Program-made: the position numbers and the translations under genes
Shown: positions 1-7,536 of the stretch, piece by piece
Layout of the letters: every line of letters begins with the position of its first letter
How positions within the stretch are numbered: the stretch's first letter is position 1
Origin: Chloroflexota bacterium
Lineage (GTDB): Bacteria; Chloroflexota; Limnocylindria; Limnocylindrales; CSP1-4
NCBI GenBank assembly: GCA_017853275.1
Contig: JAFMJV010000016.1
Coordinates: 1 to 53,395 of the forward strand
Length of the DNA stretch: 53,395 nt
Direction of reading: 5' to 3'
The notes under the pieces: model-generated
Seen by the model: only the letters and a program-made list of their open reading frames with translations
Told to the model about the DNA's origin: nothing
Databases searched by the model: none

Positions 1-2
1 CC

Positions 3-1187
3 GTCAGCGCCGACCAGACCCCCGAGCTCACCCTCGACAAGTCCGCGGACGTCACCACGTATGACGCCGCGGGTGACGTCATCAGCTACACGTTCAGCGT
101 GGAGAACACCGGGAACATCACGCTCGCCGGCCCGGTGACGATCGACGACGACCTGACGGACGACGAGAGCTGCCCGGCGCTGACCACGGTGGGGGACAAC
201 GACAGCGATCTCGACCCCGGCGAGACGGTCGAATGCACCGCGACCTACACGATCGATGTCGCCGATCTCGGCGAGCCTTCGGTCGAGAACGTCGCGACCG
301 CGGAGGCGGATGGCACGACGAGCAACGAAGACAGCGCGACGGTCGAGAACGACCGGATCGAGGGGCTCCGGCTGGTCAAGGCATCCACGATCCGCGAGTT
401 CGCCCAGACCGTCGGCTTCCTCATCCCCTTCACCTTCACGGTGACGAACACCGGGAACGTCCCGCTGGACGGACCGGTCGTCGTGGACGACGACCTGACG
501 GATGACGAGAGCTGCCCGGCACTCGCCACGGTCGGTGACCAGGACGGCAAGCTCGACCCCGGGGAGACGATCGTCTGCACTGCCACCTACGCGGTGACGG
601 CGGACGACATCGCCGCCAAGCGCGTCGTGAACAGCGCGACCGCCGAGGTCGAGGGCGTCACCTCGAACGACGACACGGTGACCGTGGCGATGGCGCCCAC
701 GATCGCCGTCCTCCTCGATGCCACCGGGTCGATCCAGGGCGCGCCGGCCCGCCGGACCGTCCGGCTCTACAACGCCTTCCTCTCCAAGTGGCAGGCGAAG
801 ACCCAGCTCGCCCCCTACTCGCTCAGCCTCTTCAACTCCTACAGCTACCGGGAGCTCTACACGGACCGGCCGATCGCGAGCGTCCCCCGGATGACCCTGA
901 AGACGCTCAACCCGCGCGGGCTCACCCCGCTCTACGACGCGGCCGTCCGGGCGATCAAGGCGGTCGACGCGCGGAACCCGATCGGCCAGGTGATCTTCGT
1001 CATCAGCACGGACGGGGCGGACAACGCGAGCAAGACCCAGACGAAGGCCTCCCTCGTCCGGCTCATCCGGCGGATGGAGGCGAAGGGTTGGCGCTTCGTC
1101 TACGAGGGCGTGAAGATCGCGGCCCTCGAGCGGGCGGTGGAGCGGGCACGCGCCGCCGACCGCGCAGACCGCGGCCGCCCGGGGTGA
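3..1187 (+). CDS. DUF11-repeat / VWA-domain surface protein, C-terminal part (5' end outside window)
   Basis: The frame is open from the first bases, so this is the 3' part of a longer gene; the GTG at 99 lies inside a repeat and is not the start. Two DUF11-type Ig-like units are visible, beginning at about 21 and 360, exactly 339 bp (113 codons) apart. Each carries an Asp-rich stretch (IDDDLTDDESCP, then a GD-x-D-x-DLDPGE-like segment) and two Cys that could pair. From about 690 (MAPT) a von Willebrand A-like domain follows, with a MIDAS-like D-A-T-G-S motif near 717 and TDGADNAS near 1010. No C-terminal anchor is seen. The last codons overlap the next gene by 4 nt. It is a close paralogue of the gene at 7537. 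An extracellular binding or adhesion role is inferred from domains only. Confidence 0.85.
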   Translation, partial: VSADQTPELTLDKSADVTTYDAAGDVISYTFSVENTGNITLAGPVTIDDDLTDDESCPALTTVGDNDSDLDPGETVECTATYTIDVADLGEPSVENVATAEADGTTSNEDSATVENDRIEGLRLVKASTIREFAQTVGFLIPFTFTVTNTGNVPLDGPVVVDDDLTDDESCPALATVGDQDGKLDPGETIVCTATYAVTADDIAAKRVVNSATAEVEGVTSNDDTVTVAMAPTIAVLLDATGSIQGAPARRTVRLYNAFLSKWQAKTQLAPYSLSLFNSYSYRELYTDRPIASVPRMTLKTLNPRGLTPLYDAAVRAIKAVDARNPIGQVIFVISTDGADNASKTQTKASLVRLIRRMEAKGWRFVYEGVKIAALERAVERARAADRADRGRPG

Positions 1188-2152
1188 TCGACACCGCCTC
1201 GGCGGACTGGCTCCTCGCGACCGATCCCGCGCTCCGCTGGCAGGTGGAGCGCGACCTCCTCGATCTCCCGGAGCCCGTTTGGGCGGCGACCCGCGCGCGG
1301 GTCGCCACGGAGGGGATCGGCGCCCGGATCCTTGCGGCCCAGGACCCTGATGGCCGATGGGCCGGCGGGGCGTACTTCCCGGCCGACTTCGACCCGGAGG
1401 GCCCGGAAGGAGCCCCGGGTGCGGGCCAGCCGTGGACCGCGACGACCTGGTCCCTGACCGCGCTCCGCGAGTGGGGGGTGGATGCCGCCCTTCTCGGGGA
1501 TACCGCTGCCCGCCTCGCCGCCGTCTGTCGCTGGGAATTCGACGACCTGCCCTACTGGGAGGGTGAGGTCGATGCCTGCATCAACGCGATGACGCTCGCG
1601 AACGGTGCCTGGCTCGGGGCGGACCTCCGCACGCTCGCGGCGTGGTTCCCCGCGCACCGGCTCGCGGACGGTGGCTGGAACTGCGAGTGGGTGAACGGAT
1701 CCCTCCGCTCGTCCTTCCATTCCACGCTCAATGTCGTCATCGGCCTCCTCGACCACGAGGAGCGGACCGGGGGGAGCGATGCCCTCCGCGCCGCGCGGCA
1801 CGCCGGGGAGGCCTACCTCCTCGAGCGGCGGCTCCTCTACCGCGCGGGAGACGGTTCCGTCGTGGGCCCCTGGGTGACGCAGCTCACCGAGCCCGGACGC
1901 TGGCGATATTCCGTCCTGCGGGCCGTCGAGCACTTCCGGGCAGCTGCGCTCCGGGACGGGACGCCGCCCGACCCGCAGCTGGCGGACGGGATCGCCGCGA
2001 TCCGCGCTCTCCGGGGACCGGACGGTCGCTGGCGCCAGGGGCGCCCACTGGCCGGGCGCGCGTGGGTGACGGTCGATGTCCCGGAAGGCGACCCGTCTCC
2101 GTGGCTCACCTTCCGCGCGTTGCGCGTCCTCCGCTGGTGGGAGAGCCGCTAG
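1184..2152 (+). CDS. Squalene-cyclase/prenyltransferase-fold protein of unknown function
   Basis: A 322-aa protein. The GTG start is chosen because GTGA overlaps the upstream stop and the meaningful sequence begins there (VIDTASADWLLATDP). It resembles the alpha/alpha-toroid repeats of squalene-hopene cyclases and related terpenoid-fold proteins: QDPDGRWAGG near residue 47, LADGGWNCEW near 160 and RGPDGRWRQG near 280 look like degenerate QW repeats. I see no DxDD cyclase motif, no signal peptide and no membrane segment, so it is probably a cytosolic protein using the fold without cyclase chemistry. Translational coupling to the DUF11-VWA gene suggests co-expression. Its stop (TAG, 2150-2152) lies in a CTAG that also encodes the stop of the convergent gene. 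Confidence 0.75.
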   Translation: MIDTASADWLLATDPALRWQVERDLLDLPEPVWAATRARVATEGIGARILAAQDPDGRWAGGAYFPADFDPEGPEGAPGAGQPWTATTWSLTALREWGVDAALLGDTAARLAAVCRWEFDDLPYWEGEVDACINAMTLANGAWLGADLRTLAAWFPAHRLADGGWNCEWVNGSLRSSFHSTLNVVIGLLDHEERTGGSDALRAARHAGEAYLLERRLLYRAGDGSVVGPWVTQLTEPGRWRYSVLRAVEHFRAAALRDGTPPDPQLADGIAAIRALRGPDGRWRQGRPLAGRAWVTVDVPEGDPSPWLTFRALRVLRWWESR

Positions 2153-3390
2153 AAGGGTCCCGACTCCTCCACCCACCAGGCCTGGAGCGCCCCGAAGTCG
2201 CCGTCCTCGCGGACGCCGTACCCGAGGATCCGGAGCGGTTCCGTCGTCCACGCCACGATCACCCCGCCGGCGCTCCCCGGGTTGACATAGCAGGCCATCC
2301 GGCCGGCCGGCTTGCCACCAAGGGTGTACGCCCCACGGGCCGGGCCCGTCCCGCAGCGGCCCTTCTTCAGGCCGTCCGGCACGGAGGCCTCGAAGGCGGC
2401 GGTCATCGCCGCGACATCGCGATAGAGGTAGTACTCCGCGATCCCGAGGCTCCCGGCGGGCCGGCAGAGGGCGCCCGCGAGGACATCCTCGGTCGCGTCG
2501 GTGGCGATCCGCTCGCAGGATGCCGCGAAGTCGCTCGGGAGGTGCGCCCAGAGCTCGATCTCCGCGGCGTTCGGGGAGGGGGCCGGGGTCGGGGTCGGAA
2601 CCGGGGTCGGCGGTGCCGGCGTCCCCACGGCCGTCGGATCGGGCGCCGGTCCGGGCGGTCGGGCCACGATGAGGTCGCCACCGAGGATCCGCGCGTCGTC
2701 GAAGCGCGCACCGCCCTCGGGGATCCCGCGTGCCGCGTAGATCCCGAGCCGGTCGAAGGGGCCGATCCCCGCGAGAAGGAGCTCTGCCACGGTCGCCCCG
2801 TCGATCGCAAGGCGGATCCGATCGCCACCGCCCTGGGCCTGGCCACAGGCGAGGCCCAGCTCGGCGCTGCCGTCCGCGGGCGGACGCGCCAGCGGTCCGC
2901 GCGCGATGACCATCATGCCGCTCCCGGTCACGCGTCCCACGAACCAGGTCCCGTCCGTGGCGAAGCCGCCACCAAGGAAGCTCCCGTTCGCCGCGGCGGC
3001 GGAGGTTCCGCACAGGAGGCCCGCCGCGGCCTGCTCGCCGTCCAGCCGGACGGTCATCGATCCGCGGAGGATCGAGCGCATCCCATCGAGGTTCACCCAA
3101 CCCCACGCCGCCTGGGAGGGACGGAGGAGCTCGATCCGGAGCGCGCCATCCACGCGTCCCATCCGGTACGCCTCGTTCGCGAGGTCCGGCCACGGACCCT
3201 CGGCCTCCATGTCATCGCTGAGGAGGATCCGCGGGGCCGGGAAGTCGGTCTCCGCCGGGGGGAAGGGGGGCGGAGCGGGTGACGGGGAGGCGCCCGCCGC
3301 GCCGCCGGCCGGGAGGCCGAGCGCCATGAGGAGCGCGACGAGGAGGGCGGGGGAGCGGAGAGGATCCGGACGATCGGTCATGGGGCGCAT
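2149..3390 (-). CDS. Secreted two-domain protein with Pro/Thr linker, function unknown
   Basis: A 413-aa protein. The ATG at 3390 is preceded by AGGA seven bases upstream; longer starts add only low-complexity residues. Residues 1-35 look like a signal peptide (hydrophobic SPALLVALLMALGL, small residues before ASPSP). The first domain (about 45-255) resembles a jelly-roll or laminin-G-like fold with a FDDARILGGDLI edge strand. A Pro/Thr/Ala linker follows, then a C-terminal domain (about 285-410) with three Cys and motifs such as AGALCRP, YYLYRD and AGRMACYV. That last domain resembles the extracellular tails of some Chloroflexota/Actinobacteria Ser/Thr kinases, recognised from memory only. 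It lies 123 nt downstream of the GT-C-type gene in the same orientation's opposite end of the cluster. No enzymatic residues are identified. Confidence 0.7.
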   Translation of the reverse strand: MRPMTDRPDPLRSPALLVALLMALGLPAGGAAGASPSPAPPPFPPAETDFPAPRILLSDDMEAEGPWPDLANEAYRMGRVDGALRIELLRPSQAAWGWVNLDGMRSILRGSMTVRLDGEQAAAGLLCGTSAAAANGSFLGGGFATDGTWFVGRVTGSGMMVIARGPLARPPADGSAELGLACGQAQGGGDRIRLAIDGATVAELLLAGIGPFDRLGIYAARGIPEGGARFDDARILGGDLIVARPPGPAPDPTAVGTPAPPTPVPTPTPAPSPNAAEIELWAHLPSDFAASCERIATDATEDVLAGALCRPAGSLGIAEYYLYRDVAAMTAAFEASVPDGLKKGRCGTGPARGAYTLGGKPAGRMACYVNPGSAGGVIVAWTTEPLRILGYGVREDGDFGALQAWWVEESGPF

Positions 3391-3513
3391 CGGGAGGTCC
3401 TCGCGCACGGGCGCGGGCCGGGCGGCCTGCTGCCGACATCCGACCACGAGAAGGGCCTTGTCGGACACGGCCGGAGGTCCCGGGCCGGGCCGTCCGTCCG
3501 TCCTCCCGCCCGG

Positions 3514-4911
3514 TCAGGGCTCGGCAGCCACCTCGGGGTCCGGCTCGATCCGCGCCGCCCCGATCGCGACGAGGATCCCGCCCACCGCGGCAAGGTAGTA
3601 GTTCGGGAAGGCCTGCTTGGAGAGCGCGAAGAAGACGAGGAGGACGAGCGCGCTCCCCAGCGCAAACCCGGACGGCGTCCAGGGCGCCCGGATCAGGGCG
3701 AGGAGGAGCGCCCCGGCCGCGGCTCCGGCCGCGAGGAGGAACGGGGCCGGCGTGCCGAGAAGGACGGTGACCGCAGGTCCGAGCCCGAGCGAATCGGGCC
3801 GGTAGGGCTGGATCCACTGGAGCTCCACGACCGCCCGGAGGAAGGGCGCAACCTCCCAGAGGAGGAAGGGGAGGGTGACGAGCGCCGCCGTCCCGACGGT
3901 CAGGAACCCGAGGCGGCCGAGGTCCCGGCCACCGCTTCCCGGGCGGAGGAGGAGGAGCATGAGCGGCACGATCGCAAGGACGTACTGCTTCGATGCGATG
4001 AGGAGCCCGAGCGCGACCCCGGTCCAGCGCGGGGCGCGGCAGGCGGCGGCCACGCTCGCCGCGAGGAGCGCGAGGGTGACCGGCTCGGTCCAGGCATAGG
4101 TGATGAGGAAGGGAAGGGGCGGAAGAAGGAGGAGGAGCCCCGCGGCGCCCCGCGCGAGCGGCCCGGGCCGCGCGATCGCGATGCACGCGGCCGCCACGAG
4201 GATCGCGCCCACGAGCGCGATCCGTGACTCCCCGCCGAGCACCTGGCCCGGGAGGATCGCGAGGAGCGTGGCAGGCGGGTAGGGGTAGCCGAAGGCGAGC
4301 CGGTCTCCGTTCACGACCCCGGGGCCGTAGTAGCGCTCGCTCGCGGCCGCGTCGTAGATGTTCGGAAAGTCCATCGCGTAGGGGTTCCCCCCACCGGCGA
4401 GCTGGAGCGCCGCATCCCGGTGGAAGACCCAGACATCGATCGGCGGCTGCGGGAACGAGGCGACGACGAGGAGGAGGGCGGCGCCCGCGAGCCCGAGAAG
4501 GACGGGGAGGTGGAGCCGGCCGAGCGGCGGCCGGGCGCGGAGGCCGGTGAGCGCGACGAGCGCGGCCCCCTCCATGAGGAGCTGGAAGGGGATCCCGGGA
4601 CGGCCGGGGACGGAACCCGGGATGAGGACGAAGACGAGCGCGCCGGCCACGATCCCGGCGGCGAGGCCGCCACGGAGGAGGAGCTCCCAGCGACGGCGCC
4701 CCGCGCTGCCGAGGGTGATCCGCGGCACGAGGAAGGCGGCCGGCAGGAGGATGAGCGCTGCCACGAGCGGGAGGAGGAACGCGTTCCCGGCCACGGACCG
4801 GTGGACGTCCATCGCGATCGCGAGCGCCGCACCACCCGCGAGCGCGACGAGGAGCGGGAGCGGGTGGTCCGGGCGCCCCGCACCGAGCCGGAGCGTGAGC
4901 CGGGAGATCAC
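3514..4911 (-). CDS. GT-C-type polytopic membrane glycosyltransferase (GT87/DUF2029-like)
   Basis: A 465-aa, very hydrophobic protein with about ten predicted membrane segments. The GTG start overlaps the stop of the upstream methyltransferase gene as GTGA; a much longer reading frame upstream is a shadow of that gene. A loop after the early membrane helices carries GNPYAMDFPNIYD and FGYPYPPATLL, and a later ASKQYVLAIVPLMLLL segment is typical of GT87/DUF2029-like proteins that use polyprenyl-phosphate sugars on the outer membrane face. It belongs to a minus-strand run with a DPM1-like GT2, a flippase-like protein and a methyltransferase, pointing to envelope glycan or protein glycosylation. 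The sugar and acceptor cannot be deduced. Confidence 0.78.
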   Translation of the reverse strand: MISRLTLRLGAGRPDHPLPLLVALAGGAALAIAMDVHRSVAGNAFLLPLVAALILLPAAFLVPRITLGSAGRRRWELLLRGGLAAGIVAGALVFVLIPGSVPGRPGIPFQLLMEGAALVALTGLRARPPLGRLHLPVLLGLAGAALLLVVASFPQPPIDVWVFHRDAALQLAGGGNPYAMDFPNIYDAAASERYYGPGVVNGDRLAFGYPYPPATLLAILPGQVLGGESRIALVGAILVAAACIAIARPGPLARGAAGLLLLLPPLPFLITYAWTEPVTLALLAASVAAACRAPRWTGVALGLLIASKQYVLAIVPLMLLLLRPGSGGRDLGRLGFLTVGTAALVTLPFLLWEVAPFLRAVVELQWIQPYRPDSLGLGPAVTVLLGTPAPFLLAAGAAAGALLLALIRAPWTPSGFALGSALVLLVFFALSKQAFPNYYLAAVGGILVAIGAARIEPDPEVAAEP

Positions 4912-5609
4912 GGTGCCGGGGCGGCCCCGGGCGCAGATCCCTCCGCCACCACGATCCACTGGAAGGCGAAGAGGCGCGGCAGGAGACGGAGCGCCACCCC
5001 CTGGAGCGCCATCGCGAGGGCGAGAAGCGGGCGTAGCCTGCCCTCCGGCCAGATCTGCTCGAGCGGGACCGGCGTCGTGGTCCGGCTCACGACCCGGAGC
5101 CCGGCCTCCGCGAGGAGGGCGTCGAAGGTGTCGCGCGTCCAGAAGTGGAGGTGCGTCCGATCGAAGATCCCCCGCTCCATCCGCGGCCAGCGGCCGGCGA
5201 GGAGGAGGAGGCGCGCGGAGAGGTGGGCGACGTTGGGGATCGAGATGACGAACCGGGCGTCGGCGGTGGCCGCCGACCGGAGCGCCCGGAGGGTCGCGAC
5301 CGGGTCCGGCAGGTGCTCCAGGACATCCGCGCAGACGACGAGCGGATAGCTGCCCGGCGGGATCGGCGCATCCTCCACCCGTGCCGCCCAGACCGTGCGG
5401 TAGAAGGGGCGCGCCTCCTCCGCCCACGCCGGATCCGGCTCGATCCCGTCCACGACCGGCCGTGGTCCATCGCGGCCCTCCGCGAGGAGCGCACCGAGCG
5501 TCCCGTGGGCGCAGCCGACGTCCAGGACCGGTCCGCGTCCGTCCGCGCGGACGATGCGCACGATCCGCTGGTGGCTGCTCGAGGGGTGAAGGTGGAGGTC
5601 GTAGCGCAC
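4908..5609 (-). CDS. Class I SAM-dependent methyltransferase
   Basis: A 233-aa protein. The GTG start at 5609 lies one base after the stop of the GT2 gene; the first residues are VRYDLHLHPSSSHQR. Motif I is LDVGCAHGTLGALL (about residues 33-46), the acidic binding residue is in DGIEPD, and a CADVLEHLPDP segment matches the post-motif region of methyltransferase family 11/23 proteins. The C-terminal region has a hydrophobic helix (LLALAMALQGVALRLL), which may tether it to the membrane. It is sandwiched between glycosyltransferases, so methylation of a lipid-linked glycan or sugar acceptor is plausible. That is inference from context. Confidence 0.85.
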   Translation of the reverse strand: MRYDLHLHPSSSHQRIVRIVRADGRGPVLDVGCAHGTLGALLAEGRDGPRPVVDGIEPDPAWAEEARPFYRTVWAARVEDAPIPPGSYPLVVCADVLEHLPDPVATLRALRSAATADARFVISIPNVAHLSARLLLLAGRWPRMERGIFDRTHLHFWTRDTFDALLAEAGLRVVSRTTTPVPLEQIWPEGRLRPLLALAMALQGVALRLLPRLFAFQWIVVAEGSAPGAAPAP

Positions 5610-5610
5610 G

Positions 5611-6345
5611 TCAGCGCCGGCGCATCCGCCACGCGTGGGTGGTCGTCGTCCGGACGCAGTTCCAGGCGTAGGGGATCCCCTCCACGTAGCAGATCTCGTC
5701 CCCGTAGTAGGTGGGGATCGGGACCTCCACGATCCGTTTCCCGAGCCGGCGCAGCTCGAGGATGATCTGGGTGTCGAAGTGCCACGAGTCGGTGAGCGCG
5801 TCCAGGTCCACCTCACGGAGCGCGGCCACGGAGTAGGCCCGGTAGCCGGAGTGGAACTCGGAGAGCCGGGTCCCCGCCACGAGGTTCTGGTAGGTGGTGA
5901 GGATCCGGTTGCCGATGTACTTGTAGAGCGGCATCCCGCCCCGCCGTGCCGCCCCGGGGACGAGCATCCGCGAGCCCATGACGAGCTCTGCCTCCCCGCG
6001 CTCCAGCGGGCCGATGAGGTCCTGCATCACCTCCGGCGCGTACTGGCCGTCGCCGTGGAGGAGGACGACGATATCCAGCGCGTGCTCCATCGCGATCCGG
6101 TAGCCGAGCTTCTGGTTCCCGCCGTACATCAGGTTCACGGGGTTCTTGCGCACCACGAGCTTCCCGTCGAGCTCCGGGCGGCGGTACTCCTGCCCCACGT
6201 CGTGCGTGCGGTCCGCGCTCGCATCGTCCAGGACGATCACCTCGGTCGTCTTGGCCGCGATCTCCGCGGGGATCCGGTCGAGCACGGAGGCGAGGGTCGA
6301 TTCCGCGTTGTAGGCGACGACGAGGATCCCGATCCGCGGGCTCAT
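5611..6345 (-). CDS. Glycosyltransferase family 2 (dolichyl/polyprenyl-phosphate sugar synthase-like)
   Basis: A 244-aa GT-A fold enzyme. The ATG at 6345 overlaps the stop of the flippase-like gene as ATGA. Conserved elements in order are VVAYNAESTL near residue 10, VLDDASADRT near 40, a nucleotide-sugar/metal motif LHGDGQY near 93, and GYRAYS near 175. These are typical of DPM1-like enzymes that transfer a sugar from a nucleotide donor to polyprenyl phosphate at the cytosolic face. There is no C-terminal membrane domain, so it is the short form. It could supply the lipid-linked donor used by the GT-C protein at 3514-4911, with the protein at 6342-7379 as candidate transporter; this division of labour is inferred. 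Confidence 0.88.
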   Translation of the reverse strand: MSPRIGILVVAYNAESTLASVLDRIPAEIAAKTTEVIVLDDASADRTHDVGQEYRRPELDGKLVVRKNPVNLMYGGNQKLGYRIAMEHALDIVVLLHGDGQYAPEVMQDLIGPLERGEAELVMGSRMLVPGAARRGGMPLYKYIGNRILTTYQNLVAGTRLSEFHSGYRAYSVAALREVDLDALTDSWHFDTQIILELRRLGKRIVEVPIPTYYGDEICYVEGIPYAWNCVRTTTTHAWRMRRR

Positions 6346-7379
6346 CGTGCGCTCTCCCCGGCGAGGGACGCGTGGCCGAGCCGGCGCCGGAGCGGCGGTC
6401 CCGCAAGGGCGAGCGTGCCGCCGGCGACCGTCACCCCGAGGATCATCGCGTGGACGAGGATCCCGACCCCGAGGGCGGTCGCCGGGTCGATGCCGAAGAG
6501 CCCGAGGACCGCCACCGCGGCGAGCTCGAACGAGCCCACGTAGCCGGGTCCGCTCGGGATCGCGGTCACGAGGCTCACCGCCGTGGTGGCCAGGACCGCC
6601 TCCGGCAGGTCGAGCGAGACCCCGAGGGCGGCGCTCCCCGCGAGCCAGGTCCCGACCCCGATCGCCCACGCGAGGGCGCTGAGGAGGAGCCCACCCGTGA
6701 GCGCCCGCCGGTCTGCCGCGACGACGAGCCCCTCCTGCAGCCGCGCCGCCAGGCCCGCGAGCCCGGGCCGGCGCGCTGCCACCCGGGCAACGACCGCGGG
6801 GAGGGGGACCGTGCGCAGGATGACGGCACCCGTGATCAGGCCGGCCAGGGCGAGCGCGAGGATGAGGCCCGCGATCGCGGCTTCCTCCGCGGCCCCATGG
6901 ACACCGAGGGCGAGGACGGCGCTCGTGCCGAGCAACGCGAGGACCGCCATGTCCAGGACGCGCTCCACGATCACCGTGCCGAGCACGGTGGAGCGGCTCA
7001 GGTCCTGCTCGCGGCCAAGGAGGACGCTCCGGACGATCTCCCCGAGCCGGGCAGGAAGGACGGCGTTGGCCAGGAAGCCCACGGAGGTGCAGCGGAGGAC
7101 GGGGCCGTACGGCAGGAGCCGGACCGGCCGGAGGAGGACCTGCCAGCGCCGGGCGCGGACGCAGACATCCACGGCCACGAGGAGGACCCCGAGGCCGACG
7201 AGCGGGAGCCGGGCTCCGGCGAGCACCTCGGCCGTCTGCGCGGGATCGACGCCGCGGACCGCGATCGCGAGGCAGACGATCGAGACGACGATCCCGATCG
7301 CGGCGCGCAGGGCGCGACGGTCCGGGCGCGACGGGAGGGGCGCAGCGCCGGTCACGGGGCGCGCGTCGGGGACGGACAT
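6342..7379 (-). CDS. Lysylphosphatidylglycerol synthase TM-region/UPF0104 family membrane protein
   Basis: A 345-aa polytopic protein with about eight hydrophobic segments. The family signature region LANAVLPARLGEIVRSVLLG (about 101-120) and the following TVIVERVLDM segment match the flippase-like half of MprF and stand-alone UPF0104 proteins, which often sit next to GT2 genes. It lacks the aminoacyltransferase domain of MprF, so lipid lysinylation is not supported; movement of a glycolipid across the membrane is a reasonable guess. The ATG at 7379 is the first gene of the minus-strand run, divergent from the DUF11 gene at 7537. Confidence 0.85.
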   Translation of the reverse strand: MSVPDARPVTGAAPLPSRPDRRALRAAIGIVVSIVCLAIAVRGVDPAQTAEVLAGARLPLVGLGVLLVAVDVCVRARRWQVLLRPVRLLPYGPVLRCTSVGFLANAVLPARLGEIVRSVLLGREQDLSRSTVLGTVIVERVLDMAVLALLGTSAVLALGVHGAAEEAAIAGLILALALAGLITGAVILRTVPLPAVVARVAARRPGLAGLAARLQEGLVVAADRRALTGGLLLSALAWAIGVGTWLAGSAALGVSLDLPEAVLATTAVSLVTAIPSGPGYVGSFELAAVAVLGLFGIDPATALGVGILVHAMILGVTVAGGTLALAGPPLRRRLGHASLAGESAR

Positions 7380-7523
7380 GCGGGGAGTTTCGCACGCAGG
7401 GTGCGCCTGTGCACCGGTACGGAGGTCATCCCTCGGTCGGAGAGCGTGGCCGCGCGGATCCTGATGCTAGGATGCGGCGTCGGGTCGCGACCCGGCGCCG
7501 GCGTGCGCCGGTCGAGAGGAAGT

Positions 7524-7528
7524 GGAGG
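7524..7528 (+). promoter_or_regulatory. Shine-Dalgarno site deciding the start of the DUF11-VWA gene
   Basis: GGAGG lies eight bases before the ATG at 7537 and overlaps the alternative GTG at 7522, so the ATG is the likelier start. A TAGGAT at 7468-7473 could be the -10 element, but I see no convincing -35. Confidence 0.6.
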
Positions 7529-7536
7529 TTCACGGG

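Noticed and set aside
4771-4784. GGAACGCGTTCC palindrome as another LexA site
   Set aside because: The spacing is two bases, not four, and it lies within the coding sequence of a membrane glycosyltransferase.
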